Assembly (NCBI GenBank): GCA_014534425.1
Contig: JACVRN010000001.1
Span: 1 to 64,000 of the forward strand
DNA: 64,000 nucleotides
DNA from: Pyrinomonadaceae bacterium
GTDB taxonomy: Bacteria; Acidobacteriota; Blastocatellia; Pyrinomonadales; Pyrinomonadaceae
Reading direction: 5' to 3'
Shown here: positions 43,819 to 53,900 of the stretch, one piece after another
Layout of the letters: each line of letters starts with the position of its first letter
Numbering within the stretch: the first letter of the stretch is position 1
Notes under the pieces: model-generated
What the model saw: the letters and a program-made list of their open reading frames with translations, nothing else
Database searches by the model: none
Told to the model about the DNA's origin: nothing
Program-made: the position numbers and the translations under genes

Positions 43819-44196
43819 GATTGGAAATGACCAGAATAAGAACTCAGGAAGGCCGGTAGATACTAAAGGCGAGCCGTAGGCTTTCGCCCTGACCCGCTCC
43901 TTCGGACTGTAGCACGCGCCGCACGCGAGGCGCAATCATTCTATAAAATGTGTTGAGCGGCGTTCGAAGTAAAGTGTTAAAGTAGTCGCAGACAACCCTT
44001 CCGTGCCGTCTCTGGCCGGCCAGGCCGGGGTGGCACAACCGAAAACAGTTGATGGGGCATCAAAGGCTCCGCGCGTACCTAAAAGGTAATTTGCAGGAGT
44101 TTTCCTGCCCTTCCAATACGTCGCTCACCTCGATTAATTCCGAACGACAATCAACTTTTCCCTATTGGTTTCTCAGTTCCTAAAGTGAGGAGCAAT
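43819..44196. other. Intergenic region holding candidate structured leader A
   Basis: About 380 bases between the divergent ATPase gene and a small plus-strand gene. It contains a GTGCC/GGCAC hairpin with an inner CCGGC/GCCGG stem (44003-44036), the conserved core described for leader A (44036-44090), and a GCAGGA/TCCTGC hairpin at 44093-44108. Confidence 0.55.
44036..44108 (+). ncRNA. Candidate structured RNA leader A
   Basis: Key parts in order: CAACC, a GTTGATGGGGCATC hairpin-like segment, CAAAGGCT, CCGCGCGT, a small hairpin TACCT/AGGTA and then AAT. The same order and many of the same bases occur in leader B at 44670. It is 90 bases before the small membrane protein gene. It loosely recalls the CAAACC...CAAAGCC core of cyclic-di-GMP class I riboswitches, but lacks the expected tetraloop and receptor, so the class is unknown. 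Confidence 0.45.
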
Positions 44197-44574
44197 ATGA
44201 GTGCTAATTCTTCTTGTAAAAGAAAGGCTAGACAGTCTGCAAGAAAAAAGAAGGTGCGAAGGAAACAGGCGCGCCTCAAAGAGCGAAAGTGCGACGCATG
44301 CGCCGCAGTCGGGCAGAGATCTGCCCGTACGCCTGGCGTGACGGTCAACGTGAACCTGCCCTCGGCGCAGGAGAGCAAGCCGGGCAAGCATCGCTTGCCG
44401 TGGCAGATTCTAGGCTGGCTCATCCCTGTCAATCTGGGTTTCTGGCTTCTGATTTCGAGCAGCTATGTACAGGAAGATAATGCCCTGGTTAAAACCTTTC
44501 TTGAGATAATCCTTAAAGTTCTGGCCGGGTATGTGGTGGGAAAGGAGAGCATCTTCGCGGCTCTCCTTAATTAG
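44197..44574 (+). CDS. Small basic membrane protein of unknown function
   Basis: A 125-residue protein. A very basic N-terminal block (KRKARQSARKKKVRRKQARL) and a CDAC pair precede two hydrophobic segments (ILGWLIPVNLGFWLLISSSY and FLEIILKVLAGYVVG). ATG at 44197 has GTGAGGAG just upstream. It lies between two similar structured leaders. Confidence 0.7.
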   Translation: MSANSSCKRKARQSARKKKVRRKQARLKERKCDACAAVGQRSARTPGVTVNVNLPSAQESKPGKHRLPWQILGWLIPVNLGFWLLISSSYVQEDNALVKTFLEIILKVLAGYVVGKESIFAALLN

Positions 44575-44949
44575 GTGATATTTACGCGAAAGTGGGTTAA
44601 ACTGGGCACACTTCGTTCGACTGAAAGAACTGCTTTTTTAGGGGATAAAGCTCTTTGCAGATAAAGCGGCGGGCTTGCCAACCCTGCATAGGTGCGATGG
44701 CATCAAAGCCTTGCGCGCGTCTTCTAAGATGATAGCCCGACAGGCTTTCCCTAAGACCGGCGCGTGAGCAGCCCGCAGTTAAAACGAAAGATAATTTTTC
44801 GATTCGCCTCCTACTCGGAGGCGAGAATTAAGAGGCCGTCGTAGACGGAAGCTCTCCTCTAATGCTCCCAAAAAGGCTAAGAGCGCGGCTTTCATCCTTT
44901 CGAGCGGCCCTACAGGGTCATCCTCAAAGCTTTTGGAGGCTTTTCGGCT
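44575..44949. other. Intergenic region holding candidate structured leader B and a second strong hairpin
   Basis: About 375 bases upstream of the M48 protease gene. Besides leader B (44670-44739) it has a CGCCTCC/GGAGGCG hairpin near 44808-44827 in an AT-rich setting. Nothing else is recognised. Confidence 0.5.
44670..44739 (+). ncRNA. Candidate structured RNA leader B
   Basis: A closing stem CGGGCT/AGCCCG (44670-44675 with 44734-44739) encloses a TGCCA/TGGCA stem (44676-44680 with 44698-44702), then TCAAAGCCT, GCGCGCG, and a small CGTCT/AGATG hairpin. The part from CAACC through CATCAAAG and GCGCGCGT matches leader A in order. It lies about 210 bases before the M48 protease gene. Confidence 0.5.
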
Positions 44950-46170
44950 ATGCGTAGCAGCACAACACGCTCTTTGACGGCACTGGTACTGGCCCTCTCT
45001 ATCTGGGCAAGCGCCATCTCGGCGGTCGCAGCACCGCTACAGCAGCAGACGCAGGATAAACAGCAGCAATCCCAGCAGACGAGCGCGAAGGAGACAAAGA
45101 CACCCGCCGCTCCTGCGAAAACTCAGCAAACAAGCGCCACCACTTCGACCGCGAGCAGAAAGCCGCTCTCGACCAGCGAAGACCCGGCGATGATAGGCAA
45201 GCGCAAGATTAATAGCGGCCCCATAGCTTCTATGAGCGGCTCGCTTGAGAAAGAGGTTTCTCTAGGCCGCCAGCTTGCCGCGCAGGTGGACAGAGAGGCC
45301 AAGTTCATAGACGACCCCGTTATCACGGAGTACGTCAACCGCGTAGGCCAGAACATAGTCCTGCATTCGGACGCCCGCGTCCCCTTCACCATCAAGGTGA
45401 TTGATTCGGACGAGGTCAACGCCTTTGCGCTTCCGGGCGGCTTTTTCTACGTCAACAAGGGCTTGATTCTGGCCGCAGACAACGAGGCGGAACTGGCCGG
45501 AGTGATGGCGCACGAAATAGCGCACGTCGCGGCTCGCCACGCCATGGAGAACCAGACGAAAGCCATGCTGGCCGAATACGGCCTGCTGGCAGGCTCAATC
45601 TTCCTCGGCGGCATCCTTGGCGCGGTCATCAACAACGCCGCGCAGTTCGGCGCTCTTCTTGGCTTCATGAAGTTCAGCCGCTCGGCTGAAGAGGAAGCGG
45701 ACAAGCTTGGCGTGCAGTACATGTACGCGGCAGGGTACGACCCGAACGCCATGGCGACCATGTTCGAGAAGCTGATGGCTAAGAATCAAAAGAAGCCCGG
45801 CTTTATCTCCAGAGCATTCCAGACGCACCCGATGCCTGCCGACCGTCGCACGGCGGCCATAGCTCTCGCCGCTCGCTTTCCAGAGCGCGAGGAGTACGTC
45901 ATCAGCACCTCCGAGTTTCAGCGAGTCAAGGCACGCCTGATGCGCCTTTCGAACGCACGCGCCACCACTAGCGGAGCGCTGCCGGGAAGCACGGACGACG
46001 GAACGACGCCCGGACGCCCGACCTTAAAGCGCAGGCAGCCCACGCCGGACGATTCCACGACCGCGCCGACGACGGATGACAACACTCAGCCGTCCAACAC
46101 CAAGCCGTCCGACCCGCCGAAGCTCAAGCGCAACGACGGCTCGACGCCGACCGACCCGAACAAGCCATAA
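44950..46170 (+). CDS. M48 family zinc metalloprotease
   Basis: A secreted or periplasmic metalloprotease of 406 residues, of the BepA/LoiP type that controls outer-membrane quality. It has a signal peptide, then a Gln/Thr-rich linker (residues 28-75). The zinc site is HEIAH at 188-192 with the third ligand in RSAEEEADKLG near 248. Hydrophobic residues after the HEIAH helix could dip into a membrane. The C-terminal 80 residues are a Thr/Pro/Asp-rich tail. A terminator follows. A structured leader lies upstream. Confidence 0.9.
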   Translation: MRSSTTRSLTALVLALSIWASAISAVAAPLQQQTQDKQQQSQQTSAKETKTPAAPAKTQQTSATTSTASRKPLSTSEDPAMIGKRKINSGPIASMSGSLEKEVSLGRQLAAQVDREAKFIDDPVITEYVNRVGQNIVLHSDARVPFTIKVIDSDEVNAFALPGGFFYVNKGLILAADNEAELAGVMAHEIAHVAARHAMENQTKAMLAEYGLLAGSIFLGGILGAVINNAAQFGALLGFMKFSRSAEEEADKLGVQYMYAAGYDPNAMATMFEKLMAKNQKKPGFISRAFQTHPMPADRRTAAIALAARFPEREEYVISTSEFQRVKARLMRLSNARATTSGALPGSTDDGTTPGRPTLKRRQPTPDDSTTAPTTDDNTQPSNTKPSDPPKLKRNDGSTPTDPNKP

Positions 46171-46197
46171 GGCTTCAAAGACACCGGAAATCCTCAG

Positions 46198-46239
46198 GAA
46201 AAGCTCTCTAGTGCTAAAGCACTAGAGAGCTTTTCTTTT
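46198..46239 (+). terminator. Strong Rho-independent terminator after the M48 protease gene
   Basis: GAAAAGCTCTCTAGTGC pairs fully with GCACTAGAGAGCTTTTC around TAAA, followed by TTTTA. Confidence 0.9.
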
Positions 46240-46312
46240 ATGCCCCAAACACTGCACGATAATGCTACAAACCACAGAAATCGGCCTAAAACTCCCGATT
46301 TCCTGCTCCAGT

Positions 46313-46459
46313 GACTCAATCATCCAGGGCAATGATTGAATCTTTGCCTCCAGCCACTCAATTATCGGGGCAAATGGAAGCTCAACTGCCAGCAATTAAG
46401 GTCTCATTGCTGGCAATGATTCAATCTCCGCCTTAGATAATTGAATCCCTGCCCCCTAC
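46313..46459. repeat. Second tandem array of degenerate 21-base units
   Basis: Seven consecutive 21-base units start at 46313, 46334, 46355, 46376, 46397, 46418 and 46439, with a shared core like TCAATC then TGCC near the unit end (for example GACTCAATCATCCAGGGCAA and GATTGAATCTTTGCCTCCAG). Some units match better as reverse complements. Weaker units may extend on both sides. It lies between the M48 terminator and the rplM promoter. Confidence 0.75.
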
Positions 46460-46502
46460 AGTTATTCATTTAGTCATAACCACTGGCAACGCCTCTGTAA
46501 CC

Positions 46503-46532
46503 TTGACATTTTTAAGGCCCTTTCTGTATTCT
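46503..46532 (+). promoter_or_regulatory. Sigma-70-type promoter of the ribosomal protein cluster
   Basis: TTGACA at 46503-46508 and TATTCT at 46527-46532, 18 bases apart, place transcription start near 46540, about 35 bases before the rplM ATG. Confidence 0.7.
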
Positions 46533-46574
46533 AGCCGTTCGCGTTTTAGGCGCTAAATTGAGAGAGAGTTATCT

Positions 46575-47027
46575 ATGTCAACACAGTTTCCGAGCGGCAC
46601 TGGATTAGCCGAAAACCGTAAATGGTACGTAGTGGACGCCGAGGGCCAACCCGTAGGCCGCCTCGCCACAGAGGTCGCATCAATCCTGTCCGGCAAGCGC
46701 AATCCCATGTGGACGCCCTTCATGGACGTGGGCGATCACGTCATCGTGATTAACGCGCGCAAGGCCGTCTTCAAAGGCTCAAAGGCCGAGCAGAAGGTCT
46801 ATCATCATCACACGCTTTACCCTGGCGGCTTGCGCTCAATCTCCGTGCAGGAGCAGTTCGAGCGACACCCCGAACGCGTGATTGAACTTGCTGTCAAAGG
46901 AATGCTGCCCAAGAACAAACTGGGCCGCGCGATGGCAAAGAAGCTGAAGGTTTACGCAGACAGCGAGCACCCGCACATGGCACAGCGTCCCCAACCCCTG
47001 GACATCGACTCTCGTAACAAAAAGTAG
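46575..47027 (+). CDS. rplM: 50S ribosomal protein L13
   Basis: A large-subunit protein of 150 residues, normal length. Motifs include [45 protein letters not shown] and the conserved [20 protein letters not shown]. It precedes rpsI by 23 bases, the common L13-S9 order. A clear promoter lies upstream. Confidence 0.98.
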   Translation: MSTQFPSGTGLAENRKWYVVDAEGQPVGRLATEVASILSGKRNPMWTPFMDVGDHVIVINARKAVFKGSKAEQKVYHHHTLYPGGLRSISVQEQFERHPERVIELAVKGMLPKNKLGRAMAKKLKVYADSEHPHMAQRPQPLDIDSRNKK

Positions 47028-47050
47028 AAAGCAAGAAGGAATAGAAGCAA

Positions 47051-47443
47051 GTGGCTGAAATGCAATATTACGGAACCGGACGGCGCAAGAGTTCTACGGC
47101 GCGCGTTTACCTTCGCCCCGGCGCGGGCCAGGTCGTCATTAACCGCAAGCCCTTTGAGCAGTATTTCCCCAACGAGACCTTGCGTATGGTGATTCGTCAA
47201 CCCTTGCAGTTGACCGAAACCGCAGCGAAGTTCGACATCGTAGTCAACGTCGCCGGAGGCGGCCCCGCCGGACAGGCCGGAGCAATCCGCCACGGCATCA
47301 CGCGCGCTCTGATAGAGTTCAACGCTGATCTTCGTCCGCCTCTTAAGCAGGCCGGATTGATTACGCGCGACCCCCGCATCAAAGAGCGCAAGAAGTACGG
47401 ACAGAAAGGCGCACGCAAGCGCTTCCAGTTCTCTAAGAGATAA
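47051..47443 (+). CDS. rpsI: 30S ribosomal protein S9
   Basis: A small-subunit protein of 130 residues. It has [19 protein letters not shown], the [19 protein letters not shown] segment, and the conserved basic C-terminus [16 protein letters not shown] whose last residues reach the P site. The start is GTG with an AAGGAAT site. Confidence 0.98.
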   Translation: MAEMQYYGTGRRKSSTARVYLRPGAGQVVINRKPFEQYFPNETLRMVIRQPLQLTETAAKFDIVVNVAGGGPAGQAGAIRHGITRALIEFNADLRPPLKQAGLITRDPRIKERKKYGQKGARKRFQFSKR

Positions 47444-47553
47444 AGATAGCTGACAGCTAATTAAGTCCATTGTCGCCGCTTGAATTGGTTGCTGATCCAT
47501 ACGGGCGGCGGCGAGTACATGAAACCAATTCACCGAAAGAAGGAGATTTTCGT

Positions 47554-48621
47554 TTGGTTACAGTCACGATGAAAGAGCTTTTGGAGGCCGGTGTTCACTT
47601 CGGCCACCAGGTTCGCCGTTGGAACCCGAAGATGAAGGAATATATCTTCGGTGAGCGCAACGGAATCTACATCATTGATCTACAGAAGACGCAGAAGATG
47701 TTCCGCGACGCCCTGGCCTTCGTCACGAGCCTTATGTCTGAGGACAGGGGCCGCACGGTTCTCTTCGTAGGAACAAAGCGCCAGGCGCAGGATGCCATAC
47801 GCGAAGAGGCAGAGCGCGCAGGCATGTACTACATCAACTCGCGCTGGCTCGGCGGTCTTCTGACAAACTTCCAGACCATACAGAAGTCCATCAAGCGGCT
47901 CAAAGACCTTGAATCAATGCAGACCGATGGCCGCTACGAGAAGATGACCAAGAAGGAGCGCATCAAGCTTGACCGCGAGCGCGAGAGTCTGACCAAGAAC
48001 CTCGCGGGCATCAAGAGCATGTCGCGCCTGCCCGATGCCGTCTTCATCATAGACGTTAAGAAGGAAGAGATTGCCGTCGCCGAAGCCAATCGCCTAGGCA
48101 TCCCCGTAGTCGCGGTCGTTGACACGAACTGTTCCCCCGAAGGCGTTGATTATGTCATCCCCGGCAACGACGATGCCTTGCGGGCCGTGAGGCTTTTCGC
48201 TTCGCGCATCGCCGACGCCGTTCTGGAGGGTCAGCAGATGGGAACTGAAGGCGGCGAAGAAGCCGAAGGCGCGAAGAGTGAAGCTACCGGCGAGACGGAT
48301 GGCCGCACGCTCGCAGGCGCAGGCTCAAGCGCTGACAACACATCCACCGTCACGACTTCTCTTGACGCTGGACGCGAAGCCGCCAACACAGCTGACATGG
48401 GCAATGCTGCGCCTTCGACTGAGACGCAAACTTCCGTTCCCGGCAACCAGGGTATGGGCCGCACGGGCCAGCAGCCCGATTCCGTTGGCGACCACCCGCA
48501 GGCTGGCACGGGCGCTCCTGTTCGTGGCGCGACCGGCGGCGGCAGCGACGAGAGCGAGTTGCAGCCTTCGTCTTCACCCGAAGCCGACAAGGGCGCGGAA
48601 TCGGTCGGCGTCGCAAGCTAA
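47554..48621 (+). CDS. rpsB: 30S ribosomal protein S2 with a long C-terminal extension
   Basis: The S2 core is complete: [39 protein letters not shown], the DKxxE-type region around [20 protein letters not shown], and [20 protein letters not shown]. The core ends near residue 230. About 110 further residues rich in Gly, Ser, Glu, Thr and Ala follow, so the protein has 355 residues against the usual 230-260. TTG at 47554 with AAGGAG eight bases upstream is the likely start; ATG at 47569 is the alternative. Confidence 0.95.
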   Translation: MVTVTMKELLEAGVHFGHQVRRWNPKMKEYIFGERNGIYIIDLQKTQKMFRDALAFVTSLMSEDRGRTVLFVGTKRQAQDAIREEAERAGMYYINSRWLGGLLTNFQTIQKSIKRLKDLESMQTDGRYEKMTKKERIKLDRERESLTKNLAGIKSMSRLPDAVFIIDVKKEEIAVAEANRLGIPVVAVVDTNCSPEGVDYVIPGNDDALRAVRLFASRIADAVLEGQQMGTEGGEEAEGAKSEATGETDGRTLAGAGSSADNTSTVTTSLDAGREAANTADMGNAAPSTETQTSVPGNQGMGRTGQQPDSVGDHPQAGTGAPVRGATGGGSDESELQPSSSPEADKGAESVGVAS

Positions 48622-48733
48622 GCGAAAGAAGACAGGCAAACTTTTTAGAACTTCAAATTTTTCGGCGCGCGCAGCCTCTCGAAAGCGGAGAACCCGCCGG
48701 GCTGCGCCATTTTTTTAAGGAGAATTATAAGCA

Positions 48734-49405
48734 ATGGCAGACATAACGGCGGCTGCTGTAAAGTCGCTTAGAGAGAAGACCGGCGCGGGTATGATGGAAT
48801 GCAAGAGCGCGCTCACGGAAGCAAGCGGCAACGAGGAACAGGCAATCGAAATCCTGCGTAAGCGCGGCCTGGCTTCGGCCAAGAAGAAAGAGGGACGCGT
48901 CGCTGCGGAAGGCGCAGTCGGCTCCTACATACACATGGGCGGCAAGGTCGGCGTGCTCGTAGAGATTAACTGCGAGACGGATTTTGTCGCGCGCGGCGAA
49001 GAGTTTCAACAGCTTATCAAAGACGTTGCTATGCACATCGCTGCGGCAGAGCCGCGCTACGTCACGCGCTCGGAAGTCCCTGCGGAGATTCTGGACAAAG
49101 AGCGAGAGATAGTGCGCGAGCAGGCCAAGAATGACCCGAAGAACGCCAACAAGCCCGACGCCGTGATTGATAAAATCGTGGAAGGCCGTCTCAACAAGTT
49201 CTACGAAGAGACAGTCCTGCTAGACCAGCCCTTCGTCAAAGACCCCGCGAAGACGGTCGGAGAACTGGTGACGGAAAAGGTTGCGACCATCAAAGAGAAC
49301 ATCACCATACGCCGCTTCACTCGCTACAAGATGGGCGAAGGCATAGAGAAGCGCGACGATGATTTCGGCGGCGAGGTCGCTGCGCTCGCAGGCGGCAACA
49401 AGTAA
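48734..49405 (+). CDS. tsf: Elongation factor Ts
   Basis: EF-Ts regenerates EF-Tu-GTP. The N-terminal domain has [18 protein letters not shown] and the core has [16 protein letters not shown]. The 223-residue form with a single short core resembles EF-Ts of several non-proteobacterial phyla. It follows rpsB, as is usual, and AAGGAGAATTA precedes the ATG. Confidence 0.97.
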   Translation: MADITAAAVKSLREKTGAGMMECKSALTEASGNEEQAIEILRKRGLASAKKKEGRVAAEGAVGSYIHMGGKVGVLVEINCETDFVARGEEFQQLIKDVAMHIAAAEPRYVTRSEVPAEILDKEREIVREQAKNDPKNANKPDAVIDKIVEGRLNKFYEETVLLDQPFVKDPAKTVGELVTEKVATIKENITIRRFTRYKMGEGIEKRDDDFGGEVAALAGGNK

Positions 49406-49412
49406 TTAAGCT

Positions 49413-49455
49413 CCAGGTTTCAAGTTAAGACTCTTTCTTTTGACTTGAAACCTGG
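49413..49455. repeat. CCAGGTTTCAAGT palindrome between tsf and pyrH
   Basis: CCAGGTTTCAAGT and ACTTGAAACCTGG are exact reverse complements around 17 bases, followed by another GGAACTTGGAACTTC repeat that runs up to the pyrH start. It is one copy of its type in the window. Confidence 0.75.
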
Positions 49456-49470
49456 AACTTGGAACTTCTG

Positions 49471-50214
49471 ATGTCAGCAGCTAATCAAAATTCTCCGGCC
49501 TACCGCCGCATCCTGCTTAAGATTTCGGGCGAGGCCCTGATGGGCGAGCAGAACTACGGCATAGACGTTAACGTCGCGCGCAGCGTGGCCGAAGAGATTA
49601 AGGCCGTCAACCAGCTTGGCGTAGAAGTGGCCGTAGTGGTCGGCGGCGGCAACATCTTTCGCGGCGTCTCAAAGAGCGCGGGCAACATGGATCGCTCAAG
49701 CGCCGATTACATAGGGATGCTTGCGACCGTCATGAACGCAGTGGTGCTTCAGGACGCGCTTGAGAAACTGAGCGTCTACACGCGCGTCATGTCCGCCATA
49801 GACATCCCGCAACTGGCGGAGCCTTTTATACGCCGCCGCGCCATACGCCATCTTGAGAAGGGCCGGGTGGTCATCTTCGCCGCAGGCACGGGCAATCCTT
49901 ACTTCACTACCGATTCGGCTGCCGCGCTCCGCGCGCTTGAGATTCGCGCCGACGTGATATTGAAAGCCACCAAGGTCGAAGGCATCTATTCCGCCGACCC
50001 TATGAAGGATAAAGAGGCCGTGCGCTATGATTGCATCACCTATCAGGAAGTTCTTGAGCAGCAGTTGAAGGTGATGGATGCTTCGGCCATCTCGCTTTGC
50101 ATGGACAATAACCTGCCGATTGTCGTCTTCAACATGCGTACCTCCGGCAACATCATGCGCGTAGTCCGTGGAGACGAGACGGTCGGCACACGCGTCTGTG
50201 TAGAAAAGCCGTGA
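49471..50214 (+). CDS. pyrH: Uridylate kinase
   Basis: Phosphorylates UMP to UDP. The 247-residue hexameric-type kinase has [44 protein letters not shown] and [20 protein letters not shown] at 49471 gives the family N-terminus; a TTG four codons upstream is unlikely. It lies in the tsf-pyrH-frr cluster. A palindromic repeat covers its normal ribosome-site region. Confidence 0.96.
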   Translation: MSAANQNSPAYRRILLKISGEALMGEQNYGIDVNVARSVAEEIKAVNQLGVEVAVVVGGGNIFRGVSKSAGNMDRSSADYIGMLATVMNAVVLQDALEKLSVYTRVMSAIDIPQLAEPFIRRRAIRHLEKGRVVIFAAGTGNPYFTTDSAAALRALEIRADVILKATKVEGIYSADPMKDKEAVRYDCITYQEVLEQQLKVMDASAISLCMDNNLPIVVFNMRTSGNIMRVVRGDETVGTRVCVEKP

Positions 50215-50279
50215 CAAGTGACAAGCGACGAGTGACAAGATAAAATCTTCCTGCTTGTCATTTATCATTCATTGCTTAT
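50213..50279. repeat. GTGACAAGTGACAAG repeat between pyrH and frr
   Basis: Direct units GTGACAAGTGACAAG and CGAGTGACAAGAT are followed by a partial complement (CTTGTCATTTATCATTC). It overlaps the pyrH stop codon. The unit resembles that of the 21-base array at 33836. Confidence 0.6.
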
Positions 50280-50292
50280 CAATGGAGTTGCT

Positions 50293-50853
50293 ATGACTGA
50301 AAAGGATGTCATTAAGGAAGCGCGACCGCGCATGGAAAGCGTGATTGAGGATGTGCGTAGAAAGCTTGCGACCGTTCGCACGGGTCGCGCGGCTGTCAGC
50401 CTGCTCGATTCCATAGTCGTGGAGTACTACGGCACGCCCACTCCGCTCAGCCAGATGGCTTCCGTGCATGCGCCGGAGCCGAACATGCTCACAGTGCAGC
50501 CCTGGGATCAAACACAGCTTGGCGCAATCGAGAAAGCCATACGCTCTTCAGACCTCGGGCTTAATCCCACGAACGACGGCAAGCTCGTGCGAATTCCCAT
50601 CCCGCCCCTGACGGAAGAGCGCCGCAAGCAACTCGCCAAACAGGTTCACGAGATAGCGGAAGACCATCGAACGGCTGTGCGAAACCTGCGCCGCGACGCC
50701 AACGACCGCCTGAAGAAGATGCTCAAAGACAAAGCCATCTCGGAGGACGCCGAGCGCGACGGCCTCGAAGAAGTCCAGAAGCTCACCAACACTTACATAG
50801 GCAAGATTGACGAGCTTGCGAAATCAAAAGAACAGGAGCTACTGCACGTCTAA
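50293..50853 (+). CDS. frr: Ribosome recycling factor
   Basis: RRF splits post-termination ribosomes with EF-G. The 186-residue length is normal. Motifs are [55 protein letters not shown] and the C-terminal helix [23 protein letters not shown] at 50293 with GGAG upstream is chosen over a TTG seven codons earlier. Confidence 0.97.
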   Translation: MTEKDVIKEARPRMESVIEDVRRKLATVRTGRAAVSLLDSIVVEYYGTPTPLSQMASVHAPEPNMLTVQPWDQTQLGAIEKAIRSSDLGLNPTNDGKLVRIPIPPLTEERRKQLAKQVHEIAEDHRTAVRNLRRDANDRLKKMLKDKAISEDAERDGLEEVQKLTNTYIGKIDELAKSKEQELLHV

Positions 50854-50873
50854 TCAAATCAAGAGTAGAAAAG

Positions 50874-50912
50874 AAAAAAAGGGAAGAAGGACGCAAGTCT
50901 TCTTCCCTTTTT
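50874..50912. terminator. Bidirectional terminator between frr and the TonB-dependent receptor gene
   Basis: AAAAAGGGAAGAAG pairs with CTTCTTCCCTTTTT around a GCAA-type loop, with U-runs on both strands, between two converging genes. Confidence 0.88.
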
Positions 50913-50930
50913 CTTTTGCCTCTTTATCTT

Positions 50931-53900
50931 TTAGAAGTTGAAGCGTACGCCGAGTTGGATGCGGCGGTTTCCGGCTGACTGATTATTGCCTGCGAAACCG
51001 CAGCCTCCGAACGGGCCTGTGGTGCTGATCGATTGCCCGAAGAGCGGCGAAGAGAGATTGCCCACCGGCGGGCAGAGGTTCGCACGGTTGAAGATGTTGA
51101 TAATATTGGCAGTGAAGGTCAGGTTGTAACGCTTCTCTACCGGCGCTGAAGCTGCGGGACGAGCGCCGCCGCCACCGCCGCCTGCTACTGCACCGCCGCC
51201 TGGGCCACGGCCACCACCTCCGCCGGCACCGCCGCCACCACCGCGCGGGCCGCCGCCTCCACCTTGCGGTGCCGCGTTCGCTCTTGCTCCGGGCATATCA
51301 CCGAAGCCGAAGGTGCGGCTCATGTTCAGGTTCACTATGAAGAAGCCAGGGCCTTCGCCGTAGTTGCGCGGGATAAGCGGAGCGCCAATCGGCGGATTGA
51401 TGTCGAAGGTGCCGAAGCGCGTGACGCGCACGTCTTCGGGTCTGGTCGTAGCAGAGACGAACGCCGGACGGTCATTAAAGATTCCGTCGCCGTTATTGTC
51501 TCGGCCCGTGATTATGTTGAAGAAGGTGCCTGTCGAAGCCAAGATGAACGGACTCAGCGTCAGGCGCAGACGCTCGATGGTGAACGAGCCGCCAATGGTG
51601 ACGCGGTGGCGCGGGAAGAAAGCCACGCGACCAAAATCGCCGTTGAGGTCGTAGCTGTTGGCAGGGAAGCACTGGGCCACGAAACCGAAGACGCAGTCAG
51701 TATTGCTCGTCGGCCTGCCCGTTTGATAGTTGGCAAAGAGCAGGAAGTTGCGGCTCAACTGATTGCGAACTCCTGCCTGAAAGCGTATGTCGTTGAAGCG
51801 TGCGCTCGATTCGTATTGATAAACGTCGCCGCCCGCGTTGGGACGCACGGGACGCCCCAGCGCGTCGAACACGCCCGGCAAAGGCGCGTTGATGTTTCGC
51901 AGCACAAGGGCGTGGCGCGTGTTGTAGCTAAAGAGTACCGCGAAGACCGTGAAGTTATAGGGCAACTGCTTCTCTACGTTGATGGCCGCCAGGAACGAGC
52001 GCGGGGCCTGAAAATTATCCGCAATCACAGTCCTGGATTGCACTGCCTGAAAGGCTTGCAGTTGCGCTATGGTCGGAACGGTCGCGGGGTTGACTGTGCC
52101 GTCTGCGTTGAATACTACGTTGTCGAGAAGCGGGTTGACGACACGGTTGCCCTGCGCGTCAAGGATGAAGCCGGGGACTATGAAGCGCAACTGGTTCGTG
52201 CCGTTGAAGCGGTTCTCCTGAAGCGTGGCCTGCTCGTTCAAGCGGTCGTAGAAGACGCCGAAGCCGCCGCGTATGACGAACTTCGGCTGGCCCGCTCCGA
52301 ACTGGCCTATGGTGCCGGTGCTAGAGCCGCCCGGTGCCCACGCGAAGAAGATGCGCGGGGCCAGATTAAAATTGCTGCTGATGTTCGACTGGTTCTCGTA
52401 GCGCAGCCCCATCGTGACGTTCAAGTTCGGGCGTATTCTCCACTCGTCCTGAATGAAGAGGCCAAGGTCAACCTGACTCACGCTCGATTGAGGATTGCCG
52501 CCGTTTAAGATGAACTGCGACGGGACGAAGCCTGGCGTGTTAAGAACCGTCTGCCTGTACTGCTCAATGCTGGTAAAGCCTGTTAGGCCGCCGAAGGTAA
52601 AGGTTCCGTTGAAATTGGCATCGGAGACATCCGAGAGACGCACGCCGCGCAGACGAGCGCCGAAGCGAAGGATGTGCTTGCCCATCGTTCCGGTCGAATA
52701 GTTCTGCAACTCCCAGCGCGTCTCTTTATTAAAAGCTTGGCCGACGCTCGCGCCGCCGCCTATGAAAGACGCCTGCACGTTGACGGTCGAAAGCGTATTG
52801 TCGCCCTCCTGCTCGCTCGAACGGCGTATGAACTGAAAGCGCGTCTCGTTAATCCAGCGCGGGTTGAGCACAGCCGTTTCCGTTATCTGGAAAGTGTGCT
52901 CGGTGTTAGAGCTATTGATGGCGCGCGAGAAGAGCGAGAAGTTGCCCACGCCTCCGTTATCAACGTTCGTGTGCGAGTAGGTATAGCGCATTACGAGCGT
53001 GTTGTTCTGGTTGATGGCGTAGTCAAAACGCGGGCTGAAGGTGGTGAAGCGGCGCGGCTGAACGATACCGGCGCGGAAGCCTACAGGGTTGAGGTTAGCG
53101 TCCAGGACGACAGCGTTGATGATGTCGTTATCGTCAATGTCGCGCTTCTGAAAGTCTACGAAGAAGGAAGACTTCTGCTTCTGTAACGGGCCGCTCAGGG
53201 TAAAGTTGAAGAGGCGCTGCTGAAAATCCACGCGCGTAGGCGAAAAAGGATTGCGCGAGTTCAGTCCCTCGTCGTTGAACTGGAACCCTGCGCTGCCGGA
53301 AATCTTGCCGAAGCCTGGGCGGGTCAGGATGTCTATGCGACCGAAGCCCGGCACGTCGTTCTCGGCATTGAAAGGATTCTGGTTGATGCGAACTTCGCGT
53401 ATGGCCTCTTTGGGCGGCATGCGACCGCCCGTGAAGCCGTCAATGTAAATCTGTCCGCCGTTCGGCCCTGCGGACGGGCCGGCGAGCGCCGTCAGAGCCG
53501 CAGCCAAATCGTCCGGGTCATCAGGCAGAACATCCAGGTCGCGTCCCTTCAAGACAATCGCGTTGGCGTTGTTGTCGGACTCCGTGCTCAAGGAACGTTC
53601 ATCGGCGACGTTGACCTTCTGCTCTTCTATGGTCACGCTGAGCTTGATGTCCAACTGTTGTCGCTGGCCTGCAACAATCGTTACCTCGCTGTTTTCAAAC
53701 GGGGCAAAGCCTGTATGCGCTATACGGACGGTGTACTTGCCGGGGGCGAGGCCATTGAAGACGTAAATGCCCTCGTCATTCGTGGTCGCGGTCTTCTCCG
53801 CACCGGCGGCGTCCACGAGCGTCACGACCGCGCCACTGATTGTCCCGCCAAGCTCGTCCGTCACCTGCCCGCGAATGCCCGTAGACACTTGCGCCTGCGT

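Noticed and set aside
44036-44739. Calling the two leaders cyclic-di-GMP class I riboswitches
   Set aside because: They share a CAACC...CAAAGCC-like core but lack the GNRA tetraloop, its receptor and the ACGCAAAGCC string; only a covariance search could decide.
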